DNA from: Streptomyces iakyrus
Lineage (GTDB): Bacteria; Actinomycetota; Actinomycetes; Streptomycetales; Streptomycetaceae
Reading direction: 5' to 3'
DNA length: 64,000 nucleotides
Assembly: GCF_000717055.1 (NCBI RefSeq)
Contig: NZ_JNXI01000009.1
Coordinates: 183,142 to 247,141 of the forward strand
How positions within the stretch are numbered: the stretch's first letter is position 1; each line of letters starts with the position of its first letter. The notes under the pieces are model-generated. The model saw only the letters and a program-made list of their open reading frames with translations. It had not been told where the DNA came from and made no database searches. This document shows positions 16,459 through 23,883 of the stretch, one piece after another. The translations under genes and the position numbers were made by a program.

Positions 16459-16762
16459 GGAGGGCGGTTCCCTTCGTTCAATAATTCGAAGTGCTCGGGC
16501 GCGACTGATCAAAGCACGCCAGAAGAAGGGGCGGCCAGTCAATGCCCAGTCCGTGGATATGGACAGGAGTGGTTTTCCGGGCGCATATTCACGGGTGTGA
16601 CCTTTTGATCACCCGGGACCTCGTCGTCTTCACATTCCTGCCACTTCGCGGTACGGAAATGCGTTCCGCGGGGCGGGAAACGAGCCGGCCTCGGCTTCTG
16701 TCCCACTCCGCCACGACCTCACGGTGAACGGTGTGCAGATTCGCCGAATGTTCCGGATCGGC
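16459..16762. other. Intergenic region downstream of the tad operon
   Basis: 304 bp with lower GC than its surroundings. It must contain the promoter of the small peptide gene and the end of the tad transcript. CGGGTG (16592-16597) and CACCCG (16610-16615) form an inverted repeat around CCTTTTGA, usable as a terminator or operator. No gene supported. Confidence 0.4.
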
Positions 16763-17233
16763 TCAGCCGACCTCGTTCTGCGCGACCGCCTGCCCGTGGA
16801 CCACCACATCGCCGCCGTAGAACATCCCCGTGAAGACCGGGGAGTACGTCAGCTGTACCTCCACCTCGACCTGCTCGGCGTTCGCCGCCACGCAGTGGGT
16901 CGCGCCGATGTCCGCGCCCGTCATGTCCATCTCGCGGGCGAAGGCCTTCACGCGGGCGTTGCAGTTCTCGAAGTTGATCGGCGCGGGGCCGCCCTCGTTC
17001 TCGTAGAGGGCGTCGCGGTCGATGTCCTGGGCGGCGTAACGGGCCGCCTGTTCGGCGATGTCGGCGGCGCGCTCCCGCTTGGAGATGGACAGGCCGCCGT
17101 CGATGACGAACGCCGAGAGGGAGAGGAAGACGAGGGTGAAGATGATGACCGCTCCCGCGCCGGAGCCACGGTCGTCCAGACGTGCGCCACGGGCCGCCCA
17201 CCAGGACGGCCGGGAAGACCGAAGGTGTCTCAC
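16763..17233 (-). CDS. TadG-like pilus assembly protein
   Basis: A 156-residue protein with one N-terminal membrane segment (AGAVIIFTLVFLSLSAFVIDGG, near residues 27-48) preceded by DRGSG, then an extracellular domain with two cysteines. It matches the N-terminal part of TadG/Flp-associated proteins ('A.D.AEQAARYAAQ'). It lacks the Glu+5 of true pseudopilins, so it is probably not processed. GTG at 17233 overlaps the stop of the TadE gene before it (GTGA). Last gene of the tad operon. Confidence 0.8.
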   Translation of the reverse strand: MRHLRSSRPSWWAARGARLDDRGSGAGAVIIFTLVFLSLSAFVIDGGLSISKRERAADIAEQAARYAAQDIDRDALYENEGGPAPINFENCNARVKAFAREMDMTGADIGATHCVAANAEQVEVEVQLTYSPVFTGMFYGGDVVVHGQAVAQNEVG

Positions 17234-17658
17234 GCCGACCTCCGGAACGGGTCGAGGGGGGAGCTGAAGCTCGACGACAGGGTCGTCGGGACGTCGAGGC
17301 CGAGCATGGCGAGGCCCCGCACCTGGCAGCTCACCTCGACGGTGAAGATGGTGTCCGGTTCGAAGCCCTGGCTGGTCTGCGTGACGGACACCGGGCCCGA
17401 GCAGACGTCCGCGAGGTTCGCCTCCGCGGCCTTCTTCGCCTCGGCCATGGCCGTCGCGTGGTCCTTCTGGATCGAACCCGCGCGGGCCGCGTCCCGGGCC
17501 GCGCCGTCGAGCGCCCCGCGGCCGTCCACCAGCTGGCCGAAGGCCACCAGGACCAGGATGAACAGGATCATCACCGGCGCGAGGATCACGACCTCGACGG
17601 TGGACAGGCCACTGTCGTCCGCGGACCGGCGGCCCCTGAGGAAGGAGGGGAAGGACAT
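17230..17658 (-). CDS. TadE-family pseudopilin
   Basis: A 142-residue minor pseudopilin. Processing motif DDSG-LSTVE places Glu at +5 after the Gly, followed by the hydrophobic helix VVILAPVMILFILVLVAFGQ. Then the family's 'DGAARDAARAG' segment and a domain with two cysteines (ADVCSGP, EVSCQV). The prepilin peptidase at 7347 is the likely processing enzyme. The start is ATG at 17658, directly after the upstream TadE gene stop; its own stop overlaps the next start. Exported through the Tad machinery. Confidence 0.85.
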   Translation of the reverse strand: MSFPSFLRGRRSADDSGLSTVEVVILAPVMILFILVLVAFGQLVDGRGALDGAARDAARAGSIQKDHATAMAEAKKAAEANLADVCSGPVSVTQTSQGFEPDTIFTVEVSCQVRGLAMLGLDVPTTLSSSFSSPLDPFRRSA

Positions 17659-18120
17659 TCAGTTGCCCTCTTCCTGGACGAACCGCTCCACCGGCCCCAC
17701 CGACTGCGCGTGCACCGTCAGGTCCAGTCCGGGAAACACCGTCGGGACCCTCGCCGCGATCTCCACGCCCACCGTGTTCTGCTCCGGCTGCACCATCGTC
17801 ACGTCCGGGGACAGGACGAGTTGAGGGCCGAGCTGGCGGATGTAGCTGTCCACCACGTCCCGCGCCTCGCCCCGCCACGCACCCGGCTGTTCGTCGGCCG
17901 TGGCCCGGGCCTTGCGGGCTCCGGCCTGGGCCGCCGCCTGGGCGACGTGGTCCGCGAAGAAGTACAGGGCGAACTGCACCGTCGCGAAGATCATGAAGAA
18001 CAGGACCGGGGTGAGCAGCACGAACTCGATCGCGGTCATGCCTGAGTCGCCGCGGGCGGCCGCACGTTCCCGTGCGGCCCGCACCCAGCGGCGTGCCCGT
18101 CTGCCCACATCTGCCGGCAT
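17659..18120 (-). CDS. TadE-family pseudopilin
   Basis: About 153 residues. A basic N-terminus (RRARRWVRAARERAAAR) is followed by the cleavage motif GDSG-MTAIE with Glu+5 and the helix FVLLTPVLFFMIFATVQFALYFF, then the 'AQAAAQAGARKARA' region. It lacks cysteines, unlike the adjacent pseudopilin. ATG at 18120 with an upstream GGGG is chosen. It ends at the base before the next tad gene start, so the three pseudopilin-type genes are one translational unit. Minor pilin role inferred from family. Confidence 0.83.
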   Translation of the reverse strand: MPADVGRRARRWVRAARERAAARGDSGMTAIEFVLLTPVLFFMIFATVQFALYFFADHVAQAAAQAGARKARATADEQPGAWRGEARDVVDSYIRQLGPQLVLSPDVTMVQPEQNTVGVEIAARVPTVFPGLDLTVHAQSVGPVERFVQEEGN

Positions 18121-18167
18121 CCCGTGAACCCCGTTGCTCCTGATGCTTCCGACGCTCCCGAGGGCGA

Positions 18168-18419
18168 TCAGCAGGTCTTGCCCGCGTCCGCGCCCTTGAT
18201 GCAGTCGCCGACCTTGTTGGCACCCTCGCTCAGCGCGGCGTTGATGATGGCGGCCACGACACCGACGATCGCCACGACGACCGCGGAGATGATGACCCAC
18301 TCGACCGCGGAGGCACCGCGGTCCAGCTCGCCGGAGCGGGCCCGCTCGGTGCGGGCCTGGAGGAAGGTGACGAGGAAGTCCACGGCGGGGATGCCGGTGT
18401 GGAAGGTGCGTCCGTTCAT
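18168..18419 (-). CDS. Flp-type pilin
   Basis: An 83-residue candidate major pilin. A 35-residue N-terminal part is followed by the processing site RG-ASAVEW (Glu at +5) and a single hydrophobic helix VIISAVVVAIVGVVAAIINA, then a short polar tail with two cysteines (GDCIKGADAGKTC). The leader is longer than in proteobacterial Flp, common in actinobacteria. It sits between tadC and the pseudopilins with its own gap on both sides (88 and 47 bp), in line with separate expression control. Processing by the peptidase at 7347 is expected. Confidence 0.85.
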   Translation of the reverse strand: MNGRTFHTGIPAVDFLVTFLQARTERARSGELDRGASAVEWVIISAVVVAIVGVVAAIINAALSEGANKVGDCIKGADAGKTC

Positions 18420-18507
18420 GACGTCTTGTCCTTTCGAAATCAGGTCACGGAGTTCTGGAGTTGTGAAGGTCGCTCACTGCGAGCTCACCGCAAGGCTCAT
18501 GCACGGC

Positions 18508-19431
18508 TCACTGCACCTGGAACACCCGCATCGCCGCCGGAAAGATCAGGAACACCAGGAACCCGGCGCACAGCAGCAGCTGGGCGACGAGCATCGACTG
18601 GGACTTCTCGCCCGCACTGCCCTCGATCTCGGCGAGTTCGCGGTGCCGCATGGTCTCGGCGCGGGAGGCGAGGGACTCGCGGACCTTGGCACCGTCGTCC
18701 GCGACCAGGGCCAGGGAAGCGGAGAGGTCCTTGAGCTCCTCCACGCCGATCTCCTCGCCGAGCGCGCCGAGCGCCTGCCACTGGCTGACGCCGGTGATGC
18801 GGGCGTCGGACAGGGCGTTGCGGATGCGCTGGTTGGCCCAGCCGTCGGACACCTCGGCAGCCGCCATCAGGGCCTCGGGCAGACCGCGTCCGCCGGCGAG
18901 GCTCATCGACACCAGGTCGAGGTAGGCGCCGATCACCCGCCGCAGGTCGCGCCGCTTCTCGGCGGCGTCCCGCCGTACCTCCAGGTCGGGCAGGAAGAAG
19001 AAGACGACCGCGAAGAGCAGGGCCAGCCAGACCGGGATGATCGGGCTCCTGCCGAAGCCCAGCGTGTAGACGATGGCGAACAGGAACGGACCGAAGAACA
19101 GACCGGCCACGCCCAGCAGCACCTTCGTCGCCAGGAACTTCTCCCAGCTGCGGTCCAGTACCGCGAGGTCCGCGCGCAGCGAGCGCTGCTCCCAGCCCTG
19201 CTGGAGGTAGAACTCCGAGACGCGCAGGCCCACTTCGGCCCGGAGCGCGCCCAGGCGGCCCTTCTCCCGCTCGACGCGGGCCGACTCGTAGGCCGAGCCG
19301 CGGGCGCGCATCGCGTCGATCCGCGCGACCTGGGAGATCGCGCTGCGCTTGCTGGGCATGAGGGCGCGGACGAGGGCGTAGATGCCCAGGCCGATGACGG
19401 CGCCGACGACGAGCGGCATCGTGAGATCCAT
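18508..19431 (-). CDS. tadC: Pilus assembly inner membrane protein TadC
   Basis: 307-residue type II secretion F-domain protein, platform of the Tad pilus. It has an N-terminal membrane segment, two central ones (GVAGLFFGPFLFAIVYTLGF; WLALLFAVVFFFLPDLEV) and one C-terminal (LLLCAGFLVFLIFPAAM). The cytoplasmic GspF core includes LDLVSMSLAGGRGLPEAL and ELKDLSASLALVADDGAKV. ATG at 19431 overlaps the last base of the tadB stop. It interacts with TadA and TadB in the family model. Confidence 0.9.
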   Translation of the reverse strand: MDLTMPLVVGAVIGLGIYALVRALMPSKRSAISQVARIDAMRARGSAYESARVEREKGRLGALRAEVGLRVSEFYLQQGWEQRSLRADLAVLDRSWEKFLATKVLLGVAGLFFGPFLFAIVYTLGFGRSPIIPVWLALLFAVVFFFLPDLEVRRDAAEKRRDLRRVIGAYLDLVSMSLAGGRGLPEALMAAAEVSDGWANQRIRNALSDARITGVSQWQALGALGEEIGVEELKDLSASLALVADDGAKVRESLASRAETMRHRELAEIEGSAGEKSQSMLVAQLLLCAGFLVFLIFPAAMRVFQVQ

Positions 19432-20420
19432 CAGCGCGCCCCCTCTTCCTGCGGCAGCCGCTGCTGGGACTGCGCGTGCGACGGTGTCCTCGGGCGGACG
19501 AACTGGACGGAGGCCTCGTCGCGGACCAGGAAGCGCTCGGGCGTCTCGATGGTGGACAGCTTGCGCAGCCACCAGAAGCCGAGCGCGAACAGGCCGCAGA
19601 CACAGGCCAGGACGAGCTGGCCGACGGCCGTTCCGTACGGCTCCACGAAGTCGCGGTTGAAGATCGACAGGCCGAGGACGAAGGCGATGGAGACCGCGAC
19701 GACGATCTGCACCGACCTGCGGGTCGAGGCGCGCTGGGCCATGACCCGCTGGCGCATGTCGACCTCCTCGCGGGCCGACTTGGCCAGGGCGCCGAGGACT
19801 TGGCGCAGACCCGGGCCGCGCAGCCGCGCGTTGAGGATGAGGGCCGCGACGATGATGTCGGCGGAGGCGTCGTCGATCTCGTCGGCGAGCTGCTGGAGCG
19901 CCTCGGGCAGCGGAGTGCGGGCGCGCAACCGGTCGACGAGGGCGTCGAGGTGGGGGCGCAGGACGGGGGCCGCGGCACGGGCGGAGGCCGGGATGGCCTG
20001 CTCCAGGCCCACGGCGCCGGCGATGGTGTCGCGCAGCGACTCCGTCCAGGAGGCGAGGGCCTCCACGCGGCGCATGGCCGCCCGCTCCTCACTGGCGCCG
20101 CCGAACAGGCGGTCCCAGAAGAAGACGAGGACGCCGGCCGCGATGCCCGCGACGGCCCAGCGGGTGAGGACGAGGACGACCAGGCCCACGATGGCGGCGA
20201 GTGAGCCACGCTGCCCGGCGAAGCGGAGCAGTTCGCCCGCCCGCTCGGCGGCCTTCTGCTTCTCGTGGTCGGGCTTGGCGGGCAGCCCGCGGACGGCGAT
20301 GAGGAGGAGGGCGAGGCCACCGCCGACGGCGACGCCGCTCCCTATCGAGTACAGGACGGTGGTGGAGAACAGGCCGCCCATGGAGCCGAGCGAGCCGATT
20401 GCCGCGAGGTTCGTGGTCAT
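19431..20420 (-). CDS. tadB: Pilus assembly inner membrane protein TadB
   Basis: 329-residue GspF-type platform protein. Membrane segments near residues 20-42, 75-105, 240-260 and 275-295. The core has SWTESLRDTIAGAVGLEQAI and DDASADIIVAALILNARLRG, matching TadB. It starts 7 bp after the tadA stop and overlaps tadC by one base, so tadA-tadB-tadC form one unit. The basic C-terminal tail ends QRLPQEEGAR. Confidence 0.9.
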   Translation of the reverse strand: MTTNLAAIGSLGSMGGLFSTTVLYSIGSGVAVGGGLALLLIAVRGLPAKPDHEKQKAAERAGELLRFAGQRGSLAAIVGLVVLVLTRWAVAGIAAGVLVFFWDRLFGGASEERAAMRRVEALASWTESLRDTIAGAVGLEQAIPASARAAAPVLRPHLDALVDRLRARTPLPEALQQLADEIDDASADIIVAALILNARLRGPGLRQVLGALAKSAREEVDMRQRVMAQRASTRRSVQIVVAVSIAFVLGLSIFNRDFVEPYGTAVGQLVLACVCGLFALGFWWLRKLSTIETPERFLVRDEASVQFVRPRTPSHAQSQQRLPQEEGAR

Positions 20421-20427
20421 CCCCGGC

Positions 20428-21735
20428 TCACCCCCAGGTCCCGGACGGCTGGTAGCCGTGTGCCATCAGTTCCTCCAGGCAGGCTATGGGGGCGTGCGGC
20501 ACGATCCGGCCGTCGGGGGCCTCCGCGAACACCTCGCTGGACAGCACCCGTCCGTCGACGCCGTTGACCTCGCGGACGGAGGTGACCATGCGCTGGAGAC
20601 GGCCGCCGTTGCCGAAGTTGTTGCGCCGCTGGATGAAGACGACGAAGTTGACCGCGCCCGCGATCAGCATCTGGCTGGCCTCGATGGGCAGCCGCTCCGT
20701 CGCCTGGAGCGCGTAGGTGGAAATACGGTTGAAGACCTCGTGCGAGCTGTTGGCGTGGATCGTGGACAGCGAGCCGTCGTTGCCCTGCGACATCGCATTG
20801 AGCATGGTGACGATCTCGTCGCCGAGGACCTCACCGACGATGACGCGGGAGGGGTTCATACGCAGCGAGCGCCGCACCAGTTCCGCCATCGAAATAGTGC
20901 CCTGACCCTCGGAGTTGGGCAGGCGCTCCTCGAAAGCGACCACGTTGGGGTGCAGGTCGGGGAAGGTGTCGAGGCCGAGCTCCAGGGCCCGTTCGACGGT
21001 GATGAGGCGCTCGCCCGGCGGAATCTCGTTGGCGAGGGCCCGCAGGAGCGTGGTCTTGCCGGCGTTGGTGGCCCCGGCGATCATGATGTTCTTGCGGGCC
21101 CGGACCGCGCAGGCCAGGAAGTGGGCGACCTCGGGCGACAGGGTGCCGTTGCCGACGAGGTCGGAGATGAACACCTTGCCCATGCGCGCGCGGCGGATGG
21201 ACAGGGCGGGCCGCCGGGTGACGTCCATGACGGCCGACAGTCGCGAACCGTCGGGCAGGCGCAGGTCGAGCTGCGGGTTGGCGGAGTCGAAGGGACGCGA
21301 GGACAGACCGGAGTACGCGCCGAGCACCTGGATGAGCTCGATGAGCTCCTCGTCGGTCTCGGCGACGGGGTCACCCTGGACCTCGCGGCCGTCGGCGTAG
21401 CCGATGAACACCTGGTCGCAGCCGTTGATGTCGATGTTCTCGACGTCCGGGTTGTCCAGCAGCGGCTGGAGCCGGCCGACGCCGAACAGCGCGGCGTGCA
21501 CGGCGGCCGCGTACTGCTCCTCGGTCTCGGCGTCCAGCGGCGTACGGCCCGCGTTGATCTCGGCGCGGGCGTACTCCTCCAGGATCTGGGCTATGACGGC
21601 CCGGGCGTACTGCCGTTCGTCCTCCGTGGACATCGGAGTGACGCCCGCGGCCTGGTCCTGCCGGCGCTGCTCGGCGATGCGGTCGCCGGCGTCCTGGCGG
21701 AACCGCTTGACCAACTGGTGGTCGACAGCGGTCAT
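20428..21735 (-). CDS. tadA: Pilus assembly ATPase TadA (CpaF)
   Basis: 435-residue secretion ATPase of the GspE/VirB11 superfamily that powers Flp pilus assembly. Walker A is GATNAGKTT (residues 221-229), the Asp box TVERALELGLD, Walker B region VIVGEVLGDE, His box STIHANSSHE. An N-terminal helical domain of about 100 residues precedes IDINGCDQVFIGYADGRE. ATG at 21735 overlaps the tadZ stop (ATGA). Cytoplasmic. Confidence 0.93.
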   Translation of the reverse strand: MTAVDHQLVKRFRQDAGDRIAEQRRQDQAAGVTPMSTEDERQYARAVIAQILEEYARAEINAGRTPLDAETEEQYAAAVHAALFGVGRLQPLLDNPDVENIDINGCDQVFIGYADGREVQGDPVAETDEELIELIQVLGAYSGLSSRPFDSANPQLDLRLPDGSRLSAVMDVTRRPALSIRRARMGKVFISDLVGNGTLSPEVAHFLACAVRARKNIMIAGATNAGKTTLLRALANEIPPGERLITVERALELGLDTFPDLHPNVVAFEERLPNSEGQGTISMAELVRRSLRMNPSRVIVGEVLGDEIVTMLNAMSQGNDGSLSTIHANSSHEVFNRISTYALQATERLPIEASQMLIAGAVNFVVFIQRRNNFGNGGRLQRMVTSVREVNGVDGRVLSSEVFAEAPDGRIVPHAPIACLEELMAHGYQPSGTWG

Positions 21736-22622
21736 GCGCCGGCCCCTGCGTGGCCCTGCATCCGGCCCGGGGCGTGCGGGGCGTGGTGGGCCTGCGGTGC
21801 CTGGTTGGCCTGCGCGGAGGCCGCCCAGGCGGCGCCGTACTGCTGGTAGAGGTCGGCGGCGACCTTGCGGGCCGAGCGGATCAGCAGCGACTTGTCGAGC
21901 CGGCCGCGCTTGCGGCCGGCCAGCTGGTCGGCGCCGGCCGGGTCGTCGGCGATGGTGCCGACCACGCGGGCGCCGGTCTGGGCGTGCACGAGCATGTCGT
22001 TGACCTGCGAGGCGAGCTTGCCGGCCGTGCCGGTGTCGGCGATCAGGACGACGCCGATGATCGGGGTGCCGAGGCTCGCGGCGCCACGCGATCCGCCGTG
22101 CAGCTTGCCGGCGAGGGCGGCGGCCCGGTCACGGACACGGGCGAGGGCCTCCGGCTCGGTGCGCGAGATGAGCAGCACGAGTGCGGCGTGCGGGAACAGC
22201 TCGACGGCCGGGGTGTCGCCGCTGATGCGTCCGCAGTCGGCGATGACGTCGGCGGCGGCGTGCGGGGAGTCGGCCAGGGAGTTGAAGGCGTGCCCGAGGG
22301 TCGGCCACAACCCCGCCAGTCCGGCGGCCTGTTCGGCGATCCCGAGCCCGACGAGGACCTCGAGACCGCCGCTCAGCGGCTGGACGTGGTCCCAGAGCTG
22401 GTCGGGCACGAGGCCGCGGCGCGCAGTGGCGGCAATGGAGAGCATGCCGGTGTTGGGGTTGAGCGGTCCGCCGTGCGCGGCGGCACTGCGGTAGACGAGG
22501 TCACCGCCCGCCGGGTCCGCCTCGGCGAGCAGGACCCGCCGCGGCCAGACCGCCGCGAGGGCGACGGCCGCGGTGGTGACGCCGGGGGAACCCTTGTCGG
22601 CGGCGAGAGCGATGAGCGCCAT
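21732..22622 (-). CDS. TadZ/CpaE-like ParA-family protein with degenerate P-loop
   Basis: 296-residue SIMIBI-class protein that in other Tad systems localises the pilus machinery. It begins MALIALAADKGSPGVTTAAV, where the deviant Walker A KGGxGKT is replaced by KGSPGVTT, losing the catalytic Lys. Later blocks VLLAEADPAGGD and VLLISRTEPEALARV match the family's Walker A-prime and switch regions. The C-terminus is Gln/His/Ala-rich. It lies between the SAF protein and tadA, coupled to both. Likely a scaffold rather than an ATPase, by inference. Confidence 0.83.
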   Translation of the reverse strand: MALIALAADKGSPGVTTAAVALAAVWPRRVLLAEADPAGGDLVYRSAAAHGGPLNPNTGMLSIAATARRGLVPDQLWDHVQPLSGGLEVLVGLGIAEQAAGLAGLWPTLGHAFNSLADSPHAAADVIADCGRISGDTPAVELFPHAALVLLISRTEPEALARVRDRAAALAGKLHGGSRGAASLGTPIIGVVLIADTGTAGKLASQVNDMLVHAQTGARVVGTIADDPAGADQLAGRKRGRLDKSLLIRSARKVAADLYQQYGAAWAASAQANQAPQAHHAPHAPGRMQGHAGAGA

Positions 22623-22639
22623 GGGGTGGGTGCCGCCTT

Positions 22640-23362
22640 CTAGTTGCCGGGGACGTGCACGATGGCGACCTCGTTCGCGGCCGCCGCGGAGGCGAGCGCG
22701 GCCGCGTCGGCCTGGTCGACGAGGAGGGTGAGCGAGAGGTTGCCCGTGCTCACGGTGGCGTCGTCGTCCGCCACGACGGAGTTCACGCGCGCGTTGTCGA
22801 CGAGGGCGCCGCCGACGGAGGTGCCGCCCGAACCGCTGTTGCCCTCGGAGTTGCTCGAACCGGAGCCGGTGGAGCCGACGCGGTAGGCGGAGACGATGTC
22901 GCCGGCCTTGATGTCCGCGGGGTACGTGCCCTCCTTGAGGGCGAGCCCGACGGAGGCCTTGCCGGCGGGCAGGCTGGCCTTCTTGGCGAACATCTCACCG
23001 ACGGCGAGAGTCCCGGCGTAGAGCGTGGACTTGGCCTTGTAAGACTTGATGGTGTCGAGCTGCGCCCACTCGATGTAGTGGATGTTGTCGTCTTTGGCGA
23101 CCATCACGGAGGTCACGTCACTGTCGGTGAGGGACTCCCCGGCCTGGACCTCCTTCGTCACCTTGACGACCTCGATCCGGTCACCGGCCTGGAGCACGAG
23201 CATCGTCGCCCCCAGCGCACCCACCAGAATCAGCAGCACGGCGAGCGCGGCCAGTGCCGGTTTGCGCTCGCGAGGCGGGGTGGGAAGCCGGTCGCCGACC
23301 GACGGCTGAGCCGGAGCGGCAGAACGACCTGCGCCCGCCCCCGTACGCTCTTGGATCTTCAC
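22640..23362 (-). CDS. SAF domain protein, CpaB/RcpC-like
   Basis: A 240-residue membrane-anchored protein. A cytoplasmic Pro-rich N-terminus (residues 1-38), one membrane helix (ALAALAVLLILVGALGATML), then an outside SAF domain: VKVTKEVQAGESLTDSDVTS and LYAGTLAVGEMFAKKASL, as in CpaB/FlgA. A Ser/Gly-rich loop precedes the final VAIVHVPGN. GTG at 23362 follows GGGGAG. First gene of the tad operon, so its promoter lies in the long upstream gap. In the family, CpaB helps assemble the pilus exit apparatus. Confidence 0.82.
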   Translation of the reverse strand: MKIQERTGAGAGRSAAPAQPSVGDRLPTPPRERKPALAALAVLLILVGALGATMLVLQAGDRIEVVKVTKEVQAGESLTDSDVTSVMVAKDDNIHYIEWAQLDTIKSYKAKSTLYAGTLAVGEMFAKKASLPAGKASVGLALKEGTYPADIKAGDIVSAYRVGSTGSGSSNSEGNSGSGGTSVGGALVDNARVNSVVADDDATVSTGNLSLTLLVDQADAAALASAAAANEVAIVHVPGN

Positions 23363-23883
23363 GCAACCGCTCCCCGTACACCCAAGAAGATGTCTGTCAT
23401 GTGCCTTCAAATTCGGACACTTCACCCGCGTCGACCCGCACGGAAAAGCACGGGACGGGCCGGACGTACCCGCCCGACCTGGGCGAATAGCCAGCACTGG
23501 GGGTGAGTGTCAAGCCATCGCACCGTATCAGCCGCACATAAGCCCCTCAAGGCGCGTCCGACCCCAGGGGCCGCAGGGTACGGCCTGTTATCCATCTGCA
23601 ACGTCCCACCCGCCCAACCCGGCCGGGGACAGCCCCACATGACATCAGCACCTGTGCGCAAGCGAATCGCCATGGCCCCCAACAGGCCTGGCCAGCGGTC
23701 TGGTTCGTCACCTGTCGGCCATCAGGCCTGCACGATTCACTCACGAAGTCGAGGTGAGGGCGTCGCGTGGTCATGCCCCGTGAGGGTGAGGGCCGCGAGC
23801 TCCTCATCGAGCGACCTGTAGCAGTCGCGAACGAACGAGTAGAGTGCCGCGCGGACGTCGAACGGACCGCGGGGGACTCACCG
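23363..23883. other. Intergenic region between divergent tad operon and gene 23884
   Basis: 521 bp. Open frames exist on both strands, but their composition (Arg/Ser/Pro-rich, no recognisable motif) and lack of good ribosome sites do not support genes. The segment must contain the tad operon promoter and that of 23884; no element was recognised with confidence. Confidence 0.35.

Noticed and set aside
18124..21849. 1241-codon plus-strand open frame over the tad genes
   Set aside because: Antisense shadow of tadA, tadB and tadC, which have clear motifs on the minus strand; the product is Ala/Gly/Arg-rich without domains.
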